The notes: generated by a model from the letters alone, not told the origin. A stretch of 58,045 nucleotides of DNA from Miniimonas arenae (GCF_006351005.1 NZ_VENP01000019.1:1-58045); one strand, 5' to 3'; shown: positions 17,366 through 25,509, numbered from the stretch's first letter. Program-made: numbers and translations.

Positions 17366-18313
17366 TCAGTCCGCGGGCACGAGCTCCAGCAGCGTCGCCT
17401 CGGGCCGGCAGGCGAACCGCACCGGCGCGAACGGCGAGGTGCCCAGGCCCGCGCTGACGTGCAGCCAGTACGAGCCCTGCCCGCCGCGCGCGTCGGGTCG
17501 TGGCCCCGGCCAGCCGTGCAGGCCCTTGGCGCGCCCGCGGTCGAGGTCGCAGTTCGTGACCAGGGCGCCGTAGCCGGGGACGGCCAGCTGGCCGCCGTGC
17601 GTGTGGCCCGCGAGGACGAGCTCGGCGCCGTCGTGCCGCATCGCCTCGAGCACCCGACGGTACGGCGCGTGCGCCACGCCGACCCGCAGCGCACCCCGCG
17701 GCAGGGGAGCGCGGGCGGGGAACTCGTCGCGGTCCAGGTGCGGGTCGTCCACCCCGACGAGGTCGAGGTGGGTGTGCCGGGTGATCACGGCGTCGCGCCG
17801 GTTGGTGAGGTCCTTCCAGCCCGCCCGGCGCAGCTCGGCCGCGAGCTCACCCGCCGGGAGCACGCGCGACTCGGTGTCGCGCCGGCGCAGCGCGCGGGGG
17901 GTGTCCGCGTCGCGCGGGTCCTTGCGCAGGTAGCGCGACCACGACTTGGCCACGGGCGCGTAGTAGTCGTTCGAGCCGAGCACGAACGCCCCGGGCAGCG
18001 CCAGGAGCGGCTCGAGCGCGTGCAGCAGGGGAGGCAGCGCCTCGCGGTGCGCGAGGTTGTCGCCGGTGTCCACCACGACGTCGGGCTCGAGCGTCGCGAG
18101 GTCACGGACGAACGCGATCTTGTCCGTCTGCGACGGCACGAGGTGCAGGTCGGAGACGTGCAGGATGCGCACCGGTTCGGCGTCGGGGTCGAGCACCGGC
18201 ACGACGGCGTGACGCACCGTGAAGGCGTGCGCCTCCAGCAGGGCGTAGGCGAACCCGGCCGCCGCGCCCGCGGCGAGGACCGCCGTCGTGCGCAGCGCCG
18301 CTGACGTGCTCAG
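17366..18313 (-). CDS. metallophosphoesterase, membrane-anchored
   Basis: Calcineurin-like phosphoesterase of about 315 residues; physiological substrate unknown. Metal-binding motifs are complete: HVSDLHL, DTGDN, GSNDYY and GHTHGGQ. A single N-terminal hydrophobic segment (TTAVLAAGAAAGFAYALL) suggests a membrane anchor. The start is the odd point: a CTG whose last two bases overlap the ponA2 TGA is the only candidate that keeps the membrane segment; the next GTG would remove it. Pairing with a PonA2-type PBP and a WhiB gene is conserved in actinobacteria (Rv3683-Rv3682-Rv3681c in M. tuberculosis). Confidence 0.88.
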   Translation of the reverse strand: MSTSAALRTTAVLAAGAAAGFAYALLEAHAFTVRHAVVPVLDPDAEPVRILHVSDLHLVPSQTDKIAFVRDLATLEPDVVVDTGDNLAHREALPPLLHALEPLLALPGAFVLGSNDYYAPVAKSWSRYLRKDPRDADTPRALRRRDTESRVLPAGELAAELRRAGWKDLTNRRDAVITRHTHLDLVGVDDPHLDRDEFPARAPLPRGALRVGVAHAPYRRVLEAMRHDGAELVLAGHTHGGQLAVPGYGALVTNCDLDRGRAKGLHGWPGPRPDARGGQGSYWLHVSAGLGTSPFAPVRFACRPEATLLELVPAD

Positions 18314-20835
18314 CCGTCCCCCCGGCCGCCGCCGCCACCGTTGCCGCCGCCACCGTTGTTGCCGCCGCCGGTGTCGGCCGCGGGTGCGGTCTGCTGGGCG
18401 TTCGGGTCCGTGGTGGGGGTCTCCACGGGAGCGGGGCCGGAGCTCGGGTAGAGCGTGATCACGGAGCCCTTGGTCATACGACCCGTGCTCGACTGCGCAC
18501 CGACGCTGCCCACCGCGATGTTGTCGCTCGGACGCTGCTCGCCGACGGTCACCGTGAAACCGGCGCCCTGGAGGGTCGCGGTCGCCTGGGCGATCGACTG
18601 GCCGATCACGTTCGGGACGGCGATCCGGTCGCCCCAGATCTGCTTCTCCTGCGCCTCGGCGAAACCCTTCACCTCGAGGCCGTCCATGGCCTTCTTCATG
18701 TAGTCGCCCCAGATCGGCGCCGGGATGCGGCCACCGTAGATCTGGGAGTAGTAGCGCCCGTTGAGCACGGTGCGGGTCATCGGGATGTCGCCCTCGCTGT
18801 GACCCATCCACACGGCGGTGGACAGCTGCGGCGTGTACCCGACGAACCACGCGTTGTAGTCCTCGTTCGCGGTTCCGGTCTTGCCTGCCGCGGGACGGCC
18901 GATCTGGGCGGCGGTCGCGGTCCCGCTCGAGACGACGTTCTGCAGCGCGTACGTCACACCGGCGGCGATGGTCGGGTCGATCGCCTGCGAGCACTGGGAG
19001 CCGGGGATCTCCAGCTGCGCCCCGTCGCGATCGGTGATCGAGGTGATCGACCGGGGCTCGCAGAAGACGCCGTTGGCGGCGTAGGTGGCGAACGCCGCGG
19101 ACATCGTGAGGGGCGCGATGGTGTTCGAGCCGAGCGCCATCGAGGGGATCGCGAGGATGTCGGAGCCGGCCTGTGCCTCGTACAGCGACTCGACGCCGGT
19201 GCCACGCACGTCGTTCGGGTCGATCGTCCCGGCGCCGACGTGCACGCCCATCGCGCTCGTGGTGTTGCGGACGGCGCACAGGTCGAGCTTGTTCGCCATG
19301 TAGGCGAACGCCGTGTTGACCGAGTTCTCGGTCGCCTGCAGCACGGTCATCTGGCCACCACCCGGCTCGAGGTTCTTCGGCTCGTACGTGGCCGCCGACT
19401 CGGGGGAGCACGAGATGTTCCAGGTGTTGGCCGGGAACGTCTGGCCGTTCGCGGCGTTCACCGTCTCGTTGAGCGAGTGCCCGTCGATGAGCCACTGGGT
19501 GAGGATGAACGCCTTGAACGTCGAGCCCGTCTGGAATCCCTGGCCGCCGCCGTACGCGGCGTCGACGTTGAAGTTGACCTTCGTGGCTCTCGGGTTCTCG
19601 GCCGTGGCGTCGCCGTAGGTGGTGTTCTGCACCATCGCGACGACGTTGCCCGTCCCCGGCTCGACCGTCACGATCGAGCCGGAGATGCCCTCCTCGCCCT
19701 TCTTGCTGATGTAGGAGGGGTCGTTCTCCGGGATCTGCGCCGTGAGCGAGTCGAACGCCTGCTGCTGACGCACCGGGTCGATCGTCGTCGTGATCGTGTA
19801 GCCGCCGCGCTGCAGCAGCTGGCGGGCCTCGTCGACATCGTCGGACAGGTAGCCGTCGAGCAGCACGACCTTCGTCACGTACTCGCAGAAGTAGGCGCTG
19901 ATGCCGGCGGTGGCGCACCCCACGGGGGTCGGCGTCACGTGCAGCATGTCGGCGACGGGGGTCGCGAGCGCCGTCGCGTACTCGTCGTCGGTGATGTAGC
20001 CCTGGGCGTGCATCTGGCCGAGCACCGTGTCGCGGCGGTTGGTCGCCTGCAGGTAGCCGTCGTCCGCGCCGCGCGTGGGGTCGTACAGGCCGGGGCTCTT
20101 GGTGACGCCCGCGACGAGCGCGGCCTCGGCCGGCGTCATGTCCTTCGCGCTGTGCCCGAAGTAGTACTGCGACGCGGCCTCGACGCCGTACAGGCGGCTC
20201 GCGCCGAACTGCGCGATGTTGAGGTAGCCCTGGAGGATCTCGTCCTTGGTGTAGACCTTCTCGAGCGAGATCGCGAGCTTCATCTCGCGCAGCTTGCGGT
20301 TGATGCCCTCGGCGCCGTCCGCCTCGCGGGCCGCCTCGATCGCCTCGTCGTCGCCCGAGACCACGCCGGCCTCGATGAGGACGTTCTTCACGTACTGCTG
20401 CGTCAGCGTCGACGCGCCCTGCGTGTTGCCCTGGAGCGTCTGGAGCGCCGCCCGCATGAGACCCTCCGGGTCGACCCCCGAGTGCTCGTAGAACCGCTGG
20501 TCCTCCGTCGCGATCACCGCGTGCTGCATGTACGGCGAGATCTCCGTGAGCGGCACGACGATGCGGTTCTCCACGAAGAACGTGGCCAGCGTGCTGCCGT
20601 CGGAGGCCAGGACGCGCGACTGCTCCGACGGCGGCTGGATCTCCAGGTCGGTCGGGAGGTCGTCGAACAGCTGCTGCGCCGCGTTGGACGTGGTCCCGAT
20701 CGCGGCGACCGCCGGCATCAGCAGTCCGGCGGAGAGCACTCCACCGACGGCGGCGAGCAGCAGGAAGGCCATGAGCAGGGCGATCGCCTGGAACACGTTG
20801 ACACGGTGGCGGGGTGCGCGTGGGGCAGACGGCAT
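18310..20835 (-). CDS. ponA2: class A penicillin-binding protein (transglycosylase/transpeptidase) with PASTA domain
   Basis: Polymerises and cross-links peptidoglycan outside the membrane. In the 841-residue protein a short cytoplasmic N-terminus and one membrane helix (14-42) precede the GT51 domain with catalytic Glu111 in ATEDQRFYEHSGVD and GASTLTQQYVKN. The transpeptidase domain has Ser438 in TGSTFK, SVN (505-507) and KTG (652-654). One PASTA domain (VPNVIGQSIAQATATLQGAG, about 735-800) follows, then a Gly/Asn-rich tail. This is the PonA2 architecture. ATG chosen at the cytoplasmic MPSAPRAPRHR. Divergent from whiB; translationally linked to the phosphoesterase. Confidence 0.96.
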   Translation of the reverse strand: MPSAPRAPRHRVNVFQAIALLMAFLLLAAVGGVLSAGLLMPAVAAIGTTSNAAQQLFDDLPTDLEIQPPSEQSRVLASDGSTLATFFVENRIVVPLTEISPYMQHAVIATEDQRFYEHSGVDPEGLMRAALQTLQGNTQGASTLTQQYVKNVLIEAGVVSGDDEAIEAAREADGAEGINRKLREMKLAISLEKVYTKDEILQGYLNIAQFGASRLYGVEAASQYYFGHSAKDMTPAEAALVAGVTKSPGLYDPTRGADDGYLQATNRRDTVLGQMHAQGYITDDEYATALATPVADMLHVTPTPVGCATAGISAYFCEYVTKVVLLDGYLSDDVDEARQLLQRGGYTITTTIDPVRQQQAFDSLTAQIPENDPSYISKKGEEGISGSIVTVEPGTGNVVAMVQNTTYGDATAENPRATKVNFNVDAAYGGGQGFQTGSTFKAFILTQWLIDGHSLNETVNAANGQTFPANTWNISCSPESAATYEPKNLEPGGGQMTVLQATENSVNTAFAYMANKLDLCAVRNTTSAMGVHVGAGTIDPNDVRGTGVESLYEAQAGSDILAIPSMALGSNTIAPLTMSAAFATYAANGVFCEPRSITSITDRDGAQLEIPGSQCSQAIDPTIAAGVTYALQNVVSSGTATAAQIGRPAAGKTGTANEDYNAWFVGYTPQLSTAVWMGHSEGDIPMTRTVLNGRYYSQIYGGRIPAPIWGDYMKKAMDGLEVKGFAEAQEKQIWGDRIAVPNVIGQSIAQATATLQGAGFTVTVGEQRPSDNIAVGSVGAQSSTGRMTKGSVITLYPSSGPAPVETPTTDPNAQQTAPAADTGGGNNGGGGNGGGGGRGDG

Positions 20836-20890
20836 GGCTCCCAGGGTACGTGGCGGGCCACGCACGCTTGTGGCGCGGCGGGTGCGGCGA

Positions 20891-20942
20891 TGTGGCGATC
20901 CTGTGGCGATGCGGCCCCGCTGTGACGTGGGCCGCAGCGGGG
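20891..20942. promoter_or_regulatory. direct repeat and dyad in the ponA2 / whiB divergent promoter
   Basis: TGTGGCGAT occurs at 20891-20899 and 20902-20910, an 11-bp period (one helical turn), with a weaker copy near 20870. An exact 8-bp inverted repeat (CCCCGCTG / CAGCGGGG) spans 20915-20942. Candidate operator for the divergent pair, unproven. Confidence 0.35.
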
Positions 20943-21061
20943 TCCGACCGGTGTCCGGCGTGTGTTCGAGAGGGCCCGCCTGGCGCCTGCGCACGGGCCG
21001 GAGGTCCCAGGTGAGCGGTGCTCGGAGGGTGTTGGCTCGAACCGAGTTCGGGAGGACCGCG

Positions 21062-21406
21062 ATGACGACGACGACACCCCACGGCGAGGTCGAGAGCTGG
21101 ACCGCCGCCGCTGCGTGCGGCGGTGCGCGGCGCAGCGTCGATCCCGACGCGATGTTCGTCCGTGGCGCGGCCCAGCGCGATGCCCGGCAGGTGTGCTTCG
21201 CGTGCGTGGTGCGCACGACGTGCCTCGTCGAGGCGCTCGAGGCCGGCATGGAGTTCGGGGTCTGGGGAGGCCTCACCGAGCGGGAGCGGCGTGCGATGGT
21301 GCGCGCCGCCCCGATAGGGGTCGACTGGCGCGCTCGAGTCGCAGCCGACACCGCGCTGGCCGCCCGGTTCGAGGAGGAGTGGGCGAGCGCCACCGGCACC
21401 GACTAG
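21062..21406 (+). CDS. whiB4: WhiB-family iron-sulfur transcription factor
   Basis: Redox-sensing regulator of 114 residues carrying a [4Fe-4S] cluster. The four cluster cysteines are Cys19, Cys45, Cys48 and Cys54 (C-x2-C-x5-C core CFACVVRTTC), followed by the G-V-W-G-G turn (66-70) and a basic stretch TERERRAMVR. ATG follows GGAGGACCGCG. The whiB4 symbol rests on context: it is divergent from a PonA2 gene, as Rv3681c is from Rv3682 in M. tuberculosis, not on a sequence comparison. Confidence 0.9.
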   Translation: MTTTTPHGEVESWTAAAACGGARRSVDPDAMFVRGAAQRDARQVCFACVVRTTCLVEALEAGMEFGVWGGLTERERRAMVRAAPIGVDWRARVAADTALAARFEEEWASATGTD

Positions 21407-21422
21407 GGGGCCTCGTCCTGCG

Positions 21423-21428
21423 TAGCAT
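21423..21428 (+). promoter_or_regulatory. -10 box, leaderless start of the DUF4177 gene
   Basis: TAGCAT ends 7 nt before the ATG at 21436, the spacing expected if transcription starts at the start codon. This supports 21436 over the ATG at 21427. Confidence 0.5.
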
Positions 21429-21435
21429 GGCCGCC

Positions 21436-21597
21436 ATGACGACCTGGGAGTACGCGACCATCCCGCTCATCGTGCACAGCACGAAGCAGATCCTCGACCA
21501 GTGGGGCGCCGACGGGTGGGAGCTCGTTCAGGTCGTCCCCGGTCCCGGCGGCAACGGACTCGTCGCCTACCTCAAGCGCCCCACCGGTCAGAAGTGA
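21436..21597 (+). CDS. DUF4177 family small protein
   Basis: A 53-residue protein of unknown function. TTWEYATIPLIVHSTKQILDQWGADGWELVQVV is the typical DUF4177 pattern (WEY..., ILDxWGxDGWELV). No signal peptide or membrane segment. Its stop overlaps the ridA start by one base (TGATG), so the two are probably co-translated. Small genes of this type accompany ridA in the equivalent mycobacterial locus. No function is proposed. Confidence 0.85.
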   Translation: MTTWEYATIPLIVHSTKQILDQWGADGWELVQVVPGPGGNGLVAYLKRPTGQK

Positions 21598-22118
21598 TGG
21601 GTTCCGACGCGTCGGCTGCGTCTCCCGCGTCGCCGTCCGAGCGCCTCGCCGCACTCGGCCTCGAGCTGCCCCCGGTCGCCGCGCCCGTCGCCGCCTACGT
21701 GCCGGCGGTGCGCACCGGCAACCTCGTGCACACCTCCGGCCAGCTGCCGTTCCGCGCCGGCGCGCTGCTCGCCGTCGGGAAGGTCGGGGACGCCGCCGAG
21801 CGCGGGGCTGGGCAGGGCACCGGCGACGGTCTGGTCTCCCCGGCGCTCGCCGCCGAGCTCGCGCAGGTCGCGGCGCTCAACGCGCTCGCCGCGGCCGCCG
21901 ACGTCGCGGGCGGACTCGACCGGATCGCGCGCGTCGTGAAGGTCGTCGTGTTCGTCGCGTCCGCGCCGACGTTCACCGGCCAGCCGCCGGTCGCCAACGG
22001 CGCCAGCGAGCTCCTCGGCGCGGTGCTGCCCGGCGGCCACGCCCGCTCCGCGGTCGGCGTCGCGGTGCTGCCGCTGGACGCGCCCGTCGAGGTCGAGATC
22101 ACGGTCGAGCTCGCCTGA
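21597..22118 (+). CDS. RidA family protein (reactive imine/enamine deaminase-like)
   Basis: Homologue of RidA/YjgF, which hydrolyses reactive 2-aminoacrylate-type intermediates; this subgroup (Rv3678c-like) is uncharacterised. The 173-residue protein has YVPAVRTGNLVHTSGQLPFRAG and ALNALAAAADVAGGLDRIARVVKVVVFVAS. The catalytic-type arginine of true RidA (usually in an IVEI-R-like position near the C-terminus) is not obvious here: the end reads VGVAVLPLDAPVEVEITVELA, so deaminase activity is uncertain. The last 13 bases including the TGA are tandemly duplicated. Convergent with crp across a strong hairpin. Confidence 0.87.
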   Translation: MGSDASAASPASPSERLAALGLELPPVAAPVAAYVPAVRTGNLVHTSGQLPFRAGALLAVGKVGDAAERGAGQGTGDGLVSPALAAELAQVAALNALAAAADVAGGLDRIARVVKVVVFVASAPTFTGQPPVANGASELLGAVLPGGHARSAVGVAVLPLDAPVEVEITVELA

Positions 22119-22131
22119 CGAGCTCGCCTGA
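22106..22131. repeat. 13-bp tandem duplication spanning the ridA stop codon
   Basis: CGAGCTCGCCTGA at 22106-22118, ending with the ridA stop, is repeated exactly at 22119-22131. The sequence then continues CGCGCGAG, also found in the GNAT 3' repeats. Confidence 0.85.
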
Positions 22132-22177
22132 CGCGCGAGGCGCCCGACGGCGCAGCGCACCCGGGCGCCCAGGGTTC

Positions 22178-22211
22178 GTTCGCCGTCGCGCACCGTGGCG
22201 CGACGGCGAAC
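22178..22211. terminator. bidirectional terminator between ridA and crp
   Basis: Perfect 13-bp stem (GTTCGCCGTCGCG / CGCGACGGCGAAC) with an 8-nt loop, in the gap between two convergent genes. No U-tract, as is common in high-GC actinobacteria. Confidence 0.75.
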
Positions 22212-22218
22212 TGCCGCG

Positions 22219-22896
22219 TCAGCGCGCGCGCTTCTCCAGGCGCTGCAGGTCCAGGAGCACGACCGCGCGCCCGTCGAGCTGGATCCAGCCGCGGCTGGAG
22301 AACTCGGCGAGGGACTTGTTCACGGTCTCGCGTGAGGCGCCGACGAGCTGCGCCAGCTCCTCCTGCGTGAGGTCGTGCGGGACCCGCACCCCGTTGGAGA
22401 CGGGCCGGCCGAAGCGGGCCGCGAGGTCGAGCAGCGCCTTGGCGACGCGGCCGGGCACGTCGGAGAACACCAGGTCCGCGAGCGCGCTGTTGGTCCGCCG
22501 CAGCCGCTGGGCGAGCGAGCGCAGGAGCTGCCGGCCGAGCACCGGGTGCTCCTCGAGCAGGCGGACGAACCGCGTGTGCTCGAGCTCGAGGAACGTGGTC
22601 GGCGCGAGGATCGTGGCCGTCGCGGTGCGCGGACCCGGGTCGTAGACCGAGAGCTCGCCCACGATCTCACCCGGCCCGAGCACGGCGAGCAGGCTCTCGC
22701 GCCCGTCCACCGCGGTGTGGCCGAGCTTCACCTTGCCCGCGAGGATGACCCAGAACCGGTCGCCCTGCTCTCCCTCGCGGAACAGCACGTCGCCACGCCG
22801 CACGTTGGTCGCGGTCATGGCGGCACGAACGGCGGCATAGGTCTCGTCGTCGAGGTCGGCGAAGAGGGGGACGGTCCGTACGACGTCATCGGTCAC
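22219..22896 (-). CDS. crp: CRP/FNR-family cAMP receptor protein (GlxR/Rv3676 type)
   Basis: Global regulator that binds cAMP and DNA sites of the TGTGA-N6-TCACA type. The 225 residues match mycobacterial CRP in length. The cyclic-nucleotide pocket is G80-E81-L82-S83 with R90-T91, and the winged helix (about 177-205, LTQEELAQLVGASRETVNKS) carries the recognition residues R189, E190, T191. GTG start with AGGAGG six bases upstream. Divergent from nth across 56 bp; a 6-bp inverted repeat (CTGTCC-N5-GGACAG, 22907-22923) covers the leader. Candidate targets acs and mgsA lie in this window. Confidence 0.95.
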   Translation of the reverse strand: MTDDVVRTVPLFADLDDETYAAVRAAMTATNVRRGDVLFREGEQGDRFWVILAGKVKLGHTAVDGRESLLAVLGPGEIVGELSVYDPGPRTATATILAPTTFLELEHTRFVRLLEEHPVLGRQLLRSLAQRLRRTNSALADLVFSDVPGRVAKALLDLAARFGRPVSNGVRVPHDLTQEELAQLVGASRETVNKSLAEFSSRGWIQLDGRAVVLLDLQRLEKRAR

Positions 22897-22939
22897 TGAT
22901 GGCCTCCTGTCCTTCGCGGACAGTCTGCCACCCACGTCG

Positions 22940-22945
22940 TAGCGT
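22940..22945 (+). promoter_or_regulatory. -10 box, leaderless start of nth
   Basis: TAGCGT ends 7 nt before the GTG at 22953, which fits a leaderless mRNA and supports that start. Confidence 0.5.
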
Positions 22946-22952
22946 GGAGGGC

Positions 22953-23639
22953 GTGAAGCCGAGCGCGCCGCCGACGAGTCCTGCCGAGGGTGCGGCGGGC
23001 GGCCCGGAGACGCGGATGGCGGACCCCGCCGTCGTGAACGCGCGACTCGCGCTGGCGCACCCCGACGCACGCTGCGCACTCGACCACGCCGACGCGTTCC
23101 AGCTGCTCGTCGCGACCGTGCTCTCCGCGCAGACCACCGACGAGCGCGTCAACACCGTCACCCCCGAGGTGTTCGGCCGCTGGCCGGACGCTGCGGCGCT
23201 CGCGACGGCGGACCTCGCCGCCCTCGAGGACGTCCTTCGCCCGCTGGGGTTCTTCCGCGCGAAGGCGCGGTCGCTGGTCGGCCTCGCCCAGGGCCTCGTG
23301 CGCGACCACGACGGCGAGGTGCCGCCCGACCTCGACGCGCTCGTCGCGCTCCCGGGCGTCGGGCGCAAGACGGCGAACCTCGTGCTCGGCAACGCGTTCG
23401 GCATCCCCGGCATCACGGTCGACACGCACGTGGGACGCCTCGCGCGGAGGCTGGGGTGGACGACGCAGACCGACCCCGTGCGGGCGGAGGCCGACATCGC
23501 GGCGCTCGTGCCGCCGTCGGAGTGGGTCATGCTCTGCCACCGGCTGATCTTTCACGGGCGGCGCGTGTGCCACGCGCGGCGGCCCGCGTGCGGGGAGTGC
23601 GTGCTCGCGGACGTCTGCCCGTCGGCGTTCGCCGTGTGA
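22953..23639 (+). CDS. nth: endonuclease III
   Basis: DNA glycosylase/AP lyase that removes oxidised pyrimidines in base excision repair. The 228-residue protein has the helix-hairpin-helix LPGVGRKTA (133-141) with the catalytic Lys139, the catalytic Asp157 in TVDTHVGR, and the C-terminal [4Fe-4S] cluster ligands Cys206, Cys213, Cys216 and Cys222 (C-x6-C-x2-C-x5-C). An internal ATG at 23016 would remove the disordered first 21 residues. Position beside crp is conserved in actinobacteria (Rv3676/Rv3674c). Confidence 0.96.
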   Translation: MKPSAPPTSPAEGAAGGPETRMADPAVVNARLALAHPDARCALDHADAFQLLVATVLSAQTTDERVNTVTPEVFGRWPDAAALATADLAALEDVLRPLGFFRAKARSLVGLAQGLVRDHDGEVPPDLDALVALPGVGRKTANLVLGNAFGIPGITVDTHVGRLARRLGWTTQTDPVRAEADIAALVPPSEWVMLCHRLIFHGRRVCHARRPACGECVLADVCPSAFAV

Positions 23640-23679
23640 GCCGTGTGCCCGCATCCGAACCGGACGCGGCGACGGCGCC

Positions 23680-24570
23680 TCAGAGCGGCGCGAGGAACTC
23701 CAGCAGGTGGTGCGTCACGGCCTCCGGCGCCTCCTCGGGCAGGAAGTGCCCGGCGCCCGGCGCGATGCGCAGCTCGTGCGGCCCCGACACGTACGCGGCG
23801 TCGTAGCGCCGGCCCGACGCCGGCAGGCAGCGGTCGGCGCTGCCGTGCAGCCCCAGCACCGGGACGGTGATGTCCTCGCGCAGCGCCGCGAGGTAGCGCT
23901 GGCCGGCGGGACGCGGGCTCGAGCGGACCTGCCACCGCGCCTGCTCCATGACGTGGTGGGCCGCGGCGGGCTGGCGCATCGCGTCGGCGTAGAGACCCGC
24001 CGCCTCGCAGTGCCAGCCGGGGGCGCCCCAGGCGCGCAGCAGATGACCGACCCAGTCCGCCCGCAGGCGGCGCTCGGGCAGGGAGGGCAGCTGCGCGAAC
24101 GCGAGGGCGGCGAGCGTGCCGGTCGGGACGCTGCGGGACTGGCGCAGCCGCAGCGGGTGCGGGCTCGACAGGGTCGCGATCGCCCGCGTCACGCGCGGTG
24201 CGAGCGCCGGCATCGACCAGGCGATCTGGGCCCCGTAGCCGTGCCCGACCACGACGGCGAAGCTCGCCCCGAGCGAGCGGATGACACCCGAGACGTCGGT
24301 CGCCAGGGCACGGGCGTCGTGTCCGCGCGGCGGCTTGTCGGAGCTGCCGAAGCCGCGCAGGTCCATCGCGGCGACGCGGTACCCCGCGTCGGCGAGTGCG
24401 GGGATCTGCGCACGCCACGCGTACCAGGTCTGCGGGAAGCCGTGCAGCAGCACCACCAGGGGCGCGTCCTCGTCCCCGGCGACGGCGACGTGGAAGCGCG
24501 CTCCGTTCGCGGAGACGAACCGGTGCTCCCACGGTCCGGCGACGAGCAGGCTTGCCGGGTCCACCTTCAC
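23680..24570 (-). CDS. alpha/beta hydrolase, EphE-like, with Gly at the nucleophile position
   Basis: Looks like an epoxide-hydrolase-type alpha/beta hydrolase (296 residues). The oxyanion segment is LLHGFPQTWYAW, followed by AAMDLRGFGSSDKPP; the general-base histidine is present (His275 in GAGHFLP), and LHGSADRCLP would supply the acid. The nucleophile elbow, normally G-x-D-x-G or G-x-S-x-G, reads G109-H-G-Y-G113, so residue 111 is glycine and no nucleophile is visible. Either it is non-catalytic or works by another chemistry. Position between nth and acs matches Rv3670 (EphE) of M. tuberculosis. GTG start with a TAGCCT box 6 nt upstream. Confidence 0.85.
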   Translation of the reverse strand: MKVDPASLLVAGPWEHRFVSANGARFHVAVAGDEDAPLVVLLHGFPQTWYAWRAQIPALADAGYRVAAMDLRGFGSSDKPPRGHDARALATDVSGVIRSLGASFAVVVGHGYGAQIAWSMPALAPRVTRAIATLSSPHPLRLRQSRSVPTGTLAALAFAQLPSLPERRLRADWVGHLLRAWGAPGWHCEAAGLYADAMRQPAAAHHVMEQARWQVRSSPRPAGQRYLAALREDITVPVLGLHGSADRCLPASGRRYDAAYVSGPHELRIAPGAGHFLPEEAPEAVTHHLLEFLAPL

Positions 24571-24576
24571 GCCACG

Positions 24577-24582
24577 AGGCTA
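24577..24582 (-). promoter_or_regulatory. -10 box, leaderless start of the alpha/beta hydrolase gene
   Basis: TAGCCT on the minus strand ends 6 nt before the GTG at 24570; no ribosome site is present, consistent with leaderless translation. Confidence 0.4.
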
Positions 24583-24699
24583 CCGGGCCGTAGGATCCGG
24601 AGACCGACTCCGCTTTCGCCGGCTCGACGCGACCTCGGGGCGTCGTCGAGCCGCCGTTGAGTCACCGTCGAGCCACCGTCGGGCGGAGAAGGGGCGCAC

Positions 24700-25509
24700 A
24701 TGCTCGGACCGACACTCGCGCTCGTCGCGTGCCTGATGTACGGCGGGGCCACGCTGCTGCAGGCCGCGGGGACCAGAAGAGCCGAGGGTCTGGGGGCGTT
24801 CGTCCAGCCGCTGGTGGTCGTCGGACTCGTGATCGACGGGCTCGCGTTCGGCGTCTCGCTCCTCGCGTACGAGAAGGCCCCGCTGTTCGAGGTGCAGACG
24901 ATCATCGCCGCGGCCGTCGTGGTCTCGGTGCTCGGCGCCCCGCGGGTGCTGCCCGGCGTCGCCCTGCGCCGCGTCGACCTGGTCGGCGCGGCCGTCGTGG
25001 TGCTGGGGCTCGTCGTCGTGGCTGCCGCCGCGGGTCCGGACGCCTCCGTCGAGCCCCCGTCGGGCTTCGTGACCGTGCTCCTGGTGCTCACCGGCGTGCT
25101 CGTCGTGGCGACCGCGGCGAGCTACCGGTGGGCGCCGTCGTGGCTCATGGCGGTGCTCGCCGGACTGGGCTTCTCCCTGGTCGCGGTGGGGGCGCGGGCG
25201 GCCGAGGACGGGACGTCGTTCTGGCAGATGGTGCTGAGCCCGATCGCCCTCGTGGTGCTCGGCGGCGGCGCGGTCGGCGTGGTGGGCAACATCCGGGCCC
25301 TGGAGAGGGGCAGCGTCGCGATCGCCGCCTCCGTCGTCTCGGTGATCGAGGTCGTCATCCCGTCCGTGATCGGGATCGCGGTGCTGGGCGACGGCGTCCG
25401 GTCGGGGTGGGGCGTGCCGCTCGTCCTGGGCATCGCCGTCGCCCTCGGCGGGTGCGTGCTGCTCAGCGCGAGTCCCGCCAACACCGCCACCGAGGCCGCG
25501 TCGGCCTGA
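24700..25509 (+). CDS. DMT/EamA-superfamily membrane transporter
   Basis: Integral membrane protein of 269 residues with about nine to ten hydrophobic segments arranged as two repeats, as in DMT (drug/metabolite transporter) proteins. The first helix reads LGPTLALVACLMYGGATLLQA and the end of the second repeat IEVVIPSVIGIAVLGDGVRSGWGVPLVLGIAVALGG is typical of that superfamily. ATG has GGAGAAGG upstream. Function and substrate unknown. Convergent with acs. Confidence 0.85.
   Translation: MLGPTLALVACLMYGGATLLQAAGTRRAEGLGAFVQPLVVVGLVIDGLAFGVSLLAYEKAPLFEVQTIIAAAVVVSVLGAPRVLPGVALRRVDLVGAAVVVLGLVVVAAAAGPDASVEPPSGFVTVLLVLTGVLVVATAASYRWAPSWLMAVLAGLGFSLVAVGARAAEDGTSFWQMVLSPIALVVLGGGAVGVVGNIRALERGSVAIAASVVSVIEVVIPSVIGIAVLGDGVRSGWGVPLVLGIAVALGGCVLLSASPANTATEAASA

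Noticed and set aside
23680-24570. Assigning the gene symbol ephE and epoxide hydrolase activity
   Set aside because: The nucleophile position is glycine, so only the family and the locus equivalence are stated.
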